From positions 36,558,811 to 36,622,810 of the forward strand of contig OY282605.1 of assembly GCA_958298945.1 (NCBI GenBank): DNA of 64,000 nt, in the 5' to 3' direction. The position numbers and the translations under genes were made by a program. This document shows positions 55,990-64,000 of this stretch, in pieces (the first letter of the stretch is position 1; every line of letters starts with the position of its first letter). The stretch comes from Atherix ibis (Eukaryota > Arthropoda > Insecta > Diptera > Athericidae). The notes below the pieces were generated by a model. It saw nothing but the letters and a program-made list of their open reading frames with translations. It was not told the DNA's origin and did no database searches.

Positions 55990-56830
55990 ATACACTTACA
56001 ACATTGTCTACTGTATGAACTTGTGTGAAGTGTTTCGAGAGGCTGTGCCAAAGATGGTTTACAAAATTTCTGTGGTAGACTTTTCTTTGACAAATGAACC
56101 CAGATCAGGCAAGCCATCAGATATCAGTGATGAAGTGCCCCGTAGTATGATCAGGATAAATCCCATATTAACTTCCGTAAATGTAGCCATCTAGCTTGGA
56201 ATTAATCAAACGACTACTTTGGGTTGCATTAAAAGGATTAGTCCTGCATGCCACATGTCATAGTCGACAAAAAATTTATGGATAGAATTTCCATATGTCC
56301 TTCAAATCTTGCTCACTACAAAATTGAACCGATTTGATACTGTTTTGTGACTGGAGATGAAAAATACATAGTTTACAAGAGCCTAGTATGAAAAATAACA
56401 TTTTACAGCGCTCACAGTGGGGAAACTCCGCCAACTACAGCAAAAGCAAGTATGCATCAGAAAATGGTTATGCTATGTTATTGGTGATCGTTATTGTACG
56501 CAACTTGATGTTTTCAAGAGATAAATTCAACGTAAACGTCCATCTTTAGCCAACAGAATAGGAATAATGTTTAAACAAGATAACGCTAGACCGCAAAGAT
56601 TGGTTGAGAGTTTTTACCCTATCCTCTAGATTTCGGACTACCACTATCTAGATCTCTACCAAATTAGTACACAAATTGTGGAAATGAGTACATCAATTTT
56701 GAAAGAATACAAATGTCAGTGGAAGACTATCTCACATCCAAAAGCGGGGACTTCTTCTCCAGACAATTGGATAAGCTGCCAAAATGCTGGCAACTAGTTT
56801 TAGCTAACGAATAAAATTACATTTTGGATT
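55990..56830 (+). mobile_element. Mariner relic of a further subfamily (mori/cecropia-like)
   Basis: The plus strand reads, across stops, VDFSLTNEPRSGKPSDISDE (linker of the helix-turn-helix), VTGDEKY at the first catalytic Asp, and FKQDNARPQ at the second. The end resembles KLPKCWQLV. These blocks fit mariners of the mori/cecropia type, unlike the other families here. The third Asp block and the outer ends were not resolved. Confidence 0.55.
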
Positions 56831-56839
56831 TAATTTTAA

Positions 56840-58545
56840 ATAAAAAGGAAAAAAAAACCAACTTTATTTTCTTAACATAACACAACATTCCGTTACACCT
56901 ACTATTAATATTTGCGGACATAATCCTCGTCTGATAAGTACCTGACCCTATAGAGTCTCTTGTCACAAGGTCATTTTCAGCAATGAATTTTTATCGGAAA
57001 AAGTAATTTTTATGGTTCCGATTATTGTTTACCTAAAATTATTTTTTGGTTCTCCAAAAAATCAAAAAAACACTTTAAAGACCATAATCATGGTACTGTC
57101 AATGCCATCCAAAGATTATTATTAATTTTATGAAAAATCTACTATACTAAAGAAAATTTTTATGTTAGATACATATATCTATAAGTAATTTTATCATTAC
57201 AGCTATTTTGCTATAAAAAATGTTCAATAAAAATTCTGATCAAAATACATTTTTCACAGATTAAAAATAGTTCTATAGTCGCTATTTACTCCTATAGGGG
57301 AAAAATCACTCTTCTTAAGCACGTTCATGGAAATACATATAAAATCATAGAAAGTAAAAGTACCCCATATGCTAGCGTAAAGTTTCAAGACGCTTAATAT
57401 CTAAATAATTATCAAAGTTGTTCGGAATTAATCTTTTCAATTTAAAATTATACCAAATTGCTTAAGTGCTCATCTGTTTTCAACTTACAGCTCCCCATAT
57501 AAACAGCCACAAGTTTATTCACATTAGAATCATAAAAAATTTACCAGCTTTCTGTCTCGCAAACAATTTCCCATAATCAACTCGAACATTTTATCATATC
57601 TTTGTATACTTCTTACGAATAATAGCATCTTACTCTAAAATAGTACTACGTCAATATTCACGCAACTACCAAATTATATATTAACATAAAATTAAAGTTT
57701 ATAATAGACACACATCCATGATAATCCAAACAAAATTAATCCATTGCTTATATTCGTGTACAAATTAAATAAATGAATTTTATGCACAGACTGTAGGTTT
57801 TTCTTATTACTCGTATAGATATAGTTGCCTCGAATAAGATCAAAACTTTATATTGAAAAGTTTTTTAATAAAACCAAAAATATCGTATTATATTGCGCAG
57901 ATGTGTAGACAAAAGCAATATGAAATTCAAACTTTTTCCATAATTTTACTAAATGAACTTAAATAAAAAGTGTTAAGAGATTCAAATAAATTGAATTTCA
58001 ATTTTTTGTTGTTGTTGTATGTGTATTTAATGGGATCGAAATATCAAAAGTATCTTTTATGGAAGAAAATTTCTATCTATGAGTTTAAAGTTTTGTAGAA
58101 ATTAAAACGAAAATTAAATTTGTAGTACTTTAAAAATATTTTCTTTAAAAATTTAATTCGTAATGTAAAATTGTTTTTCTTACTCGGTAGAGGACTTCTC
58201 TTAAAAGTGCGGGTCTCTTACCCACTAAATTTAAATTTTAGTTGAATTCGGCTAAGGACAGATCTTTTTCTTAAATTTATTCGCAAATTTTTAGTACTTG
58301 TTTAAAAAAAACACTTAATAAAGTGAATTACTTTCGCGGTAGCTAATCTACTAATAATTAGATTTGGTACTTTTAAGATGACGTACGTTGTTGATCACAT
58401 TAATATCATAGTTTTTATGCGAATGCTGCTCTCATTAAACAGAATTAATTTTCAAATCTCGTTGAAGATCTTTATTTCTTATATACGATGGAGCATTTAC
58501 TTGTACAACCTTAAAGCTGGATACCGTACATCTAAATCGGCTTAA
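56840..58545. other. AT-rich non-coding DNA
   Basis: No gene, repeat or transposon end recognised. Confidence 0.5.
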
Positions 58546-58548
58546 GTA

Positions 58549-59848
58549 CGAGGGTTATTCAACAAGCACTTAGCCTCACCGCCCGATGGAACTGCTGTCA
58601 CAAAAAAAAATTTACCATCGTGCAGTACATTCTTTTAGTAGCCTATTGTCAAAGTTCTAAACGATTCCCTTCATTAATTTTATTTTGAGAGCCTTTGAAA
58701 GCGAGCGTGTCGGTCGGTTGCATAAAAATGGAAAAAGAACAATATCGTTCGGTGATTAGATTCTTGTTTTTGGAAGGGAAAACGCGCAGCGAAATCAAAG
58801 ATCGCTGGATGCTGTGTATGGTGACTCTTCTCCTTCGATGGCGACCGTTAAGAATTGGTTCAACGAGTTTGTTCGTGGCCGCACGTCGGTTTTTGATGAG
58901 GCACGCCCAGGTGCCTCAAAAACGGCTGCTACGGAGGAAAACGTTAAAAAAGTCCACGATCTCGTGTTGGCAGACCGTCGATTAAAGGTTCACGAGATAG
59001 CTGAGACTGTGGGCATCGCAGTAGGAACGATGCATCATATTCTACACGAAGAACTGGGCATGAGAAAGCTGTCGGCGCGATGGGTGCCGCGTTTGCTCAC
59101 ACCGGAAAACAAGCGCAACCGTGAGACCACATCGGCGACATGTTTGGCTCTGTTTCAGCGCAATCCAGCGGAGTTCTTGCGTCGTTTCGTGACCGTCGAG
59201 GAAACATGGATTCACTGGTACACACCAGAGACCAAGGAACAGTCGAAACAGTGGACTTCACCCGGCGAACGTGCTCCGAAGAAGGCGAAGACTGTTCGAT
59301 CGGCGGGAAAGGTGATTCACAAGGTAAATCCTTGTTCTGGGATTCACAAGGTGTGATCCACATCGATTACCTCGAGAAGGGTAAAACAATCACGGGGCGC
59401 TACTATGCTGACTTATTGGGTCGATTTGACGTCGAATTGAAGAAAAAGAGGCCCCGCTTTGCGAAGAAAAAAGAGCTGTTCCACCACGACAACGCGCCGG
59501 CTCACACCTCTGCCGTCGCCATGGCCAAATTGGTCAAATTTCGCTACGAATTGCTGCCCCATCCAACGTACTGTCCAGATTTGGCCCCCTGTGACTACTT
59601 TTTGTTTCCAAACCTGAAAAAATCACTCGCCGGGAATAGATTTGGGTCGAATGAGGAGGTCATCGTCGCCACGGAGGCCTCTTTTGCTTCCCTCGAGAAA
59701 ATGTATTTTTTGGACGGGTTGAAAAAGTTAGAGCATCGCTGGGCCAAGTGTATCGAGCTTGAAGGAGATTATGTGGAAAAATAAATTGCCACCTTTCCAA
59801 AATTTTTGTTTCTCTTTTGTAGGCTAAGTACTTGTTGAATGACCCTCG
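58549..59848 (+). mobile_element. Mariner, irritans-like (family B, copy 2)
   Basis: Inverted ends (cgagggttattcaacaagca at the left; the right end reversed cgagggtcattcaacaagta) with TA at 58547-58548 and 59849-59850. Length 1300 bp. Sister of 18948-20230. Confidence 0.92.
58728..59784 (+). pseudogene. Mariner transposase (family B, copy 2), broken
   Basis: Starts MEKEQYRSVIRFLFLEGKTR. One T is missing at about 58806 relative to copy 1, which shifts the frame. The second stretch has SSPSMATVKNWFNEFVRGRT, the linker RWVPRLLTPENK, and VTVEETWIHWYTPE, in which the first catalytic Asp is Glu. At 59316 a 12-nt segment is replaced by 20 nt that copies downstream sequence (gattcacaaggt twice), shifting the frame again. 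The last stretch has FHHDNAPAHTS (second Asp) and YCPDLAPCDYFLFPN (third Asp), and ends CIELEGDYVEK. Two shifts and the Asp-to-Glu change make it inactive. Confidence 0.9.
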
Positions 59849-59879
59849 TATTCGGTTGTAAATTACGATTTTATTGTGT

Positions 59880-60678
59880 GTTGAGAAATCAGAGGTTCTC
59901 CCCCAGCAGCCAATACAATTTTCTATATTTATTGTTGAGTTCTTCTTTTTTCTTTTTTAACATGCTCCTTCCACTTAAGTTTAGTATCAAGGGTCATCCC
60001 TAGATACTTAGATGTATTAGTATAAGGTAAAATTTGTTCATTCATGGTAATAAAGATAATGTGCGCTGACTTTGCTTTCTTTAGCTTTTTGCGTCATAGA
60101 TTCGTCTGGTTGTTGACCTTATTTAATATATCCTGCAGTTCTTTTACCGCCATTATTGCAAAATGTAGTCATTAATATTTCATCAATTTGTGGGATGTCT
60201 GTTGCATATAATAAATACAGGAGAGAGTCTAGTACACTGCCATGAGGTACTCCTGCTCTTATATCTTTTAGATCAGAATATGCCTGACCATCCCTGACTC
60301 TAAACTGCCTCTCTGAAATATATAAGGAAGGCAATTCAAAGAATTATTTTAGAAAATCTCAATGCAGTTTGTAGATGAGCCTTCTATGCCACGGTATGTC
60401 AAATGCTTGTGAAACATCCAGGAAGATTGTTGAGCACACCTTTTCCTCTTTTAGAGCTTTTTCCGCTTTGTTTGCAATTTTATGCACTTGGTCTATAGTG
60501 GAGTGTTTTTCTTTGAAGTTAAATCTTTGTTTGCTGATAGATAGAATCCTTCTCAGGAACAAATTTTCAAAAAATTTGCCATTGTAGGTAATAGGAAAAT
60601 CTATTTTCCGGGTTTGTCAGATTTTCCAAAGTTTGGGTGACGTTTTATTTCGCCGATTTTGCAAAGTTCGGATACGTA
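59880..60678 (-). mobile_element. Jockey-like non-LTR relic, 3' part (interrupted)
   Basis: Minus-strand reverse transcriptase fragments: FNFKEKHSTIDQVHKIANKA, EEKVCSTIFLDVSQAFDIPW (first catalytic Asp region), and AGVPHGSVLDSLLYLLYATD; the YADD box is destroyed. It is the downstream half of an element whose upstream half is at 61547-61880, split by the mariner at 60679-61544. Confidence 0.8.
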
Positions 60679-61544
60679 CGAGGTCTGTTCAAAAAGTATC
60701 GCCAATTTTTTGTTTTTTCCTTCATCACAAAAAATCCTTGAAGCAATTCAAAAAACCATTTTTTGTGATCTTGTTCAGCTCTTCCTTCGATGCTGTCTTT
60801 ATCTCCTCAATCGTAGCGTTGCGTCGTCTTTTCATAGGGCTCTTCAGTTTCGAGAACAAGAAAAAAATACAGAGGGGGAAGATTTGGGGAATACGGTGGC
60901 TACGGCATTATTAGTGTGTTGTTTTTGGCCAAAAATTCGCGCACAAGCAACGATACTTGAGCAGGGGCGTTATCATGGTGCAAAAGCCAATTTTTGTTCT
61001 TCCAAAAATCCGGGCGTTTCTAGCGGATTGCTTCTCGCAACTTGCGCATATCTCGCAGGTAATATTCCTTATTGATCGTTCTACCCTATGGCAAGAACTC
61101 ATGATGCACCACGCCCCTGCAATCGAAGAAAATTGTAAGCAAAACCTTCACATTCGATCGAACTTGGAGCTTTTCGTCGTTCACATCTTCTCGGCCCTCT
61201 GAGAACATTTCGTTCCACCAATAAACGTTGCTTTGGTCCAAGGTAGCTTCACCATATACCACAGTCAACATTCGGAATGCGTCCGCGCAACTTATTTTGT
61301 TTTTCACACAAAATTTGATACAGATCGTTTGATCCATTTTTTTGGAATGGGCAAAAATCGAAGATGAGCCAAAACACGTGCAACCAAAGCAGCTGTCCAA
61401 AATTAACTGAACATTCAAAATGGCCAAACTTCTAAGCATAAGTGAGAAACATGAATATTAACATAACGCCACAAAAAAATCTAAAATCGAATATACGTAG
61501 CCCGCAGAAATTCAAAATTCGCGATAGTTTTTGAACAGACCTCG
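60679..61544 (-). mobile_element. Mariner (DD34D), internally deleted copy in a Jockey relic
   Basis: Ends cgaggtctgttcaaaaagta and its reverse, with TA at 60677-60678 and 61545-61546. Length 866 bp. Starts MDQTICIKFCVKNKISCADA; the helix-turn-helix part SNVYWWNEMFSEGREDVND is joined directly to QVRSNVKVLLTIFFDC, the same deletion as in 28382-29244. The first catalytic Asp is thereby lost. A truncated LLKYRCLCANFWPKTT block follows. Confidence 0.88.
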
Positions 61545-61546
61545 TA

Positions 61547-61880
61547 TTTTAACTTGAAGCAAGCTTTAACAATAAACTGAAACCTTAGGAAGTCCACTTC
61601 TGAGAGTTCTTTCATGACCTGGCCAGTTATCAGATCAAATCCGACAACTTTTTTAGTACTTAAGTTTTGGGTAATCATATTTTCAATATCTTTAGTTGAT
61701 GCTCGTAAAATTTCCTTGCTATCTACTTTGTTAATTTTGTTAATAATGCTTGTATTCACATTTATAGCATCTTTTGGATATGACTGGAAAATATCTGCTA
61801 GATCTTTAACAAAAGAGCCTTTTCTTTGTTTCTAAGGACAACCAACCCATTAACGGTCTTTAGTTTTCGGAGTCGCATCT
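61547..61880 (-). mobile_element. Jockey-like non-LTR relic, 5' part (interrupted)
   Basis: The minus strand encodes STKKVVGFDLITGQVMKEL, the first reverse transcriptase block of Jockey-type elements (usually KAPGxDxI), up to FQFIVKACFKLKYE, where the mariner interrupts it. The next block appears beyond the mariner. Confidence 0.75.
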
Positions 61881-61884
61881 TGAA

Positions 61885-62150
61885 TTATGGGTTTCTTAAT
61901 TCGTTTGGCAGCTTTTCATAGAAAGTAATCAGTATTTTCATTGCCATGTAAGATTTCTATTGATTGGTCCTATTTTCTTTAGTTTAAACAATTTAAACTC
62001 ACTAATTTGTATTTTAAGACTATTATTTAGCCGATTAAGAACTACTTTGCACTGGATATCTGGAGTGTTGCTATTTTCTTCACACTCTGCTTTTTACTTT
62101 ATTGTTTAAACTAAAGAAAATAGGATTTCCTCCAAATTATATTGATTGGT
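61885..62150. other. Non-coding DNA, probable retroelement remnant
   Basis: No frame recognised. It lies between the Jockey-like relic and the intact mariner, so it may be the 5' continuation of the relic. Confidence 0.35.
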
Positions 62151-62153
62151 TTA

Positions 62154-63439
62154 GGCTACTATATATATTTCTGGCCTAGGCAACACTAAGTGTTGCCAGG
62201 TGCGATCTGACATTTCCATTGGAAAGTTTGACATTTTTTAGCATAAACGTACTCAGAACGTTTTGACGTACGACTATCATTTGTGTTGTTTACAGTGACT
62301 TGAAAAAATCAATTTGGCAAAAAAATGGAATTAACTCGTGAACATTTTCGTGCGATCATTTTTCACAACTTTCGACGTGGATTATCACGACAAGAGTGCA
62401 TCGATGAACTTAAATCTTTGTATGGCTATGAAGCACCATCCTATAGCACTGTGAAAAACTGGTACAACGAATTCAATCGTGGCCGACGCTCGCTCAAAGA
62501 CGAATTCCGTGAAGGTCGTCCAAAAACAGCCGTTGTTCCAGAAAACATCGATGCCGTACGTGAACTGATAATGCAAGACCGTCATGTGACATACCGTGAG
62601 ATAGAGGCATGCCTAGGCATTTCTCCCACCAGCATACATTCGATATTGCATGAACACCTGGCCGTAAAAAAGGTTTGTTCTCGTTGGATCCCGCACAATT
62701 TGACAATCGCTCAAAAAAAGGCTCGTGTGGATTGGTGTAAAGAAATGCTGAAAAAATACGATCGCGGTGCTTCAAAAGACGTTTATAAGATCGTCACAGG
62801 TGACGAATCATGGATCTATGCGTATGAGCCCGAAACAAAACAGCAATCGACCGTGTGGGTCTTCCAAGACGAGTCAAATCCAACGAAAGTTGTTCGTGGA
62901 AGAAGCACTTCGAAGCAAATGGTCGCTTGTTTCTTTGGCAAAACTGGTCATGTGGCGACTGTTCCGCTTGTGCAACGTAGGACGGTCAATTCTGAGTGGT
63001 ACACCACCATTTGTTTGCCTGAAGTCTTCGGAGAAATTCGAAAAACGAACAAGAGAAGTCGAATCATTGTGCACCATGACAATGCGAGCTCTCACACATC
63101 GGCTCAAACCAGCGCCTTTTTGACCGGACAAAACGTCGAATTGATGGGTCATCCTCCGTACAGCCCTGACTTGGCACCCAATGACTTCTTTTTATTCCCA
63201 CACATCAAGAAAAAAATGCGTGGTCAACGATTTTCGTCGCCAGAAGATGCTGTTGAAGCATTCAAAAACCATGTTTTGGAGGTGTCTCAATCGGAGTGGA
63301 AAAAGTGCTTCGAAAATTGGTTTGAGCGCATGCAAAAGTGTATAAATCTTGATGGAGAATATTTTGAAAAACAATAAAACCTTTTTCGTTGATAAATATT
63401 CGCATTTTCATTATTAGGCCAGAAATATATATAGTAGCC
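62154..63439 (+). mobile_element. Full-length mariner (DD34D) with intact transposase
   Basis: The two ends share 25 identical inverted bases (ggctactatatatatttctg and the following gccta). Outside these bases the left side reads TTTA and the right side CACGTA, so the exact TA duplication is not clean. Length about 1286 bp. The 5' region between the end and the gene contains a near-perfect palindrome (62179-62197). Confidence 0.92.
62325..63377 (+). CDS. Mariner transposase, intact 350 aa
   Basis: Catalyses cut-and-paste transposition into TA sites, acting in the nucleus on its own inverted ends. It starts at the ATG at 62325 (MELTREHFRAIIFHNFRRGL). The N-terminal 110 or so residues hold two helix-turn-helix domains (SYSTVKNWYNEFNRGRRSLK; YREIEACLGISPTSIHSILH). 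The linker is SRWIPHNLTIAQKK, the mariner WVPHEL-type motif. The catalytic triad is complete: first Asp in VTGDESWIYAYEPE, second in IVHHDNASSHTS, third in YSPDLAPNDFFLFPH, 34 residues after the second (DD34D). The end reads CINLDGEYFEKQ. The length of 350 is right for the family, and there is no stop or shift. It is the only element in the window with an uninterrupted gene, so it may be active or recently so. Confidence 0.93.
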   Translation: MELTREHFRAIIFHNFRRGLSRQECIDELKSLYGYEAPSYSTVKNWYNEFNRGRRSLKDEFREGRPKTAVVPENIDAVRELIMQDRHVTYREIEACLGISPTSIHSILHEHLAVKKVCSRWIPHNLTIAQKKARVDWCKEMLKKYDRGASKDVYKIVTGDESWIYAYEPETKQQSTVWVFQDESNPTKVVRGRSTSKQMVACFFGKTGHVATVPLVQRRTVNSEWYTTICLPEVFGEIRKTNKRSRIIVHHDNASSHTSAQTSAFLTGQNVELMGHPPYSPDLAPNDFFLFPHIKKKMRGQRFSSPEDAVEAFKNHVLEVSQSEWKKCFENWFERMQKCINLDGEYFEKQ

Positions 63440-63479
63440 CACGTACTTATCTGATAGAACCTATAAAGTATCTTTCCGC

Positions 63480-64000
63480 AAGTGTTTATAAAGAGATTTT
63501 GAAGCATTTTCTGGTGTTCCGCAGGGTAGCCATCTTGGCTCATTACTTTTTAATTTTGCCATTGATGACATTGTTAAAATAATTAAGAACTCTGAAATTT
63601 TAATATTTGTGGATGATATATAACTTTTTTAAAAAAATTATTAACTTTAAATGGTGCAAATATCATTCAGGAGGACTTAAGCCTTTTTTTAATGATTGGT
63701 GCGCTTCAAATGGCCTTCCAGATGCCTCAATCCTTCCACTTTCTCTTACAACTTTTCGGAATCTACAATTAAACGTACACAAACTGCTACTGACCTCGAG
63801 ATCATACTTTATAAGAAACTTGAACTTACTCCCCACATAAAATTAATAAAATTGTTGCTAAAGATATTGAATTTTTAGGCTTTATAAAGCGTTGATCGGG
63901 AGAACTTTCCTGTGTTAATACCTCGGTTCACTTATATTGTTCCTTAGTTAGACCTATTCTTGTGTATACCACTATAGTTTGGTCGCTCTTTCGCAGTACA
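63480..64000 (+). mobile_element. Jockey-like non-LTR relic, runs off the window
   Basis: The plus strand has SGVPQGSHLGSLLFNFAIDD, then ILIFVDDI (catalytic box as FVDD), NDWCASNGLP and, near the end, LYCSLVRPILVYTTIVW. This is the order of a Jockey-type reverse transcriptase and thumb. Several stops; the right end is not in the window. Confidence 0.75.

Overview
This window looks like insect genomic DNA, most likely from a fly (Diptera). The evidence is one clear neuropeptide G-protein-coupled receptor that resembles the Drosophila short neuropeptide F receptor, AT-rich non-coding DNA, canonical spliceosomal splice signals, and a dense set of insect transposons: mariner subfamilies, DD41D 'rosa'-like elements, pogo, R1-like and Jockey-like non-LTR elements, a Gypsy element and a DINE-1-type Helitron. 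The species cannot be named from what is visible.

Layout. 0.4-7.3 kb: DD41D rosa-like elements and one mariner. 8.0-10.1 kb: the receptor. A strong 3' splice site precedes a long leader, a single uninterrupted 485-codon reading frame encodes all seven helices, and two 5' splice sites lie 4 nt apart at the stop codon. 10.4-16.1 kb: a tRNA-like (SINE-like) patch, an R1-like retrotransposon with 50-bp flanking repeats, and a Gypsy element lacking its reverse transcriptase. 16.1-18.6 kb: unremarkable AT-rich DNA. 18.6-23.7 kb: a mariner nested in a Jockey-like relic, then a longer R1-like copy. 25.8-26.7 kb: a pogo/Tigger relic. 28.4-44.2 kb: mariners (one internally deleted copy and three irritans-type copies) and retrotransposon relics in AT-rich DNA. 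44.64-44.75 kb: an isolated exon-like segment. 46.4-64 kb: Jockey-like relics, a Mos1-like mariner, a DINE-1 Helitron with five 78-bp repeats, a foldback mariner, a mori/cecropia-like mariner relic, a second irritans-type copy, another mariner nested in a Jockey-like relic, and one mariner with an intact 350-codon transposase.

Interpretation. Only two protein-coding genes look functional: the receptor (host) and the transposase at 62.3 kb (selfish). Almost everything else is broken transposon DNA. The two splice donors at the receptor stop codon, together with the exon-like segment 34.7 kb downstream in a compatible phase, raise the possibility that much of the window is a transposon-filled intron of the receptor gene that extends its C-terminus. 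This is an inference; transcript data would settle it. I saw no CRISPR array, no rRNA and no complete tRNA gene.
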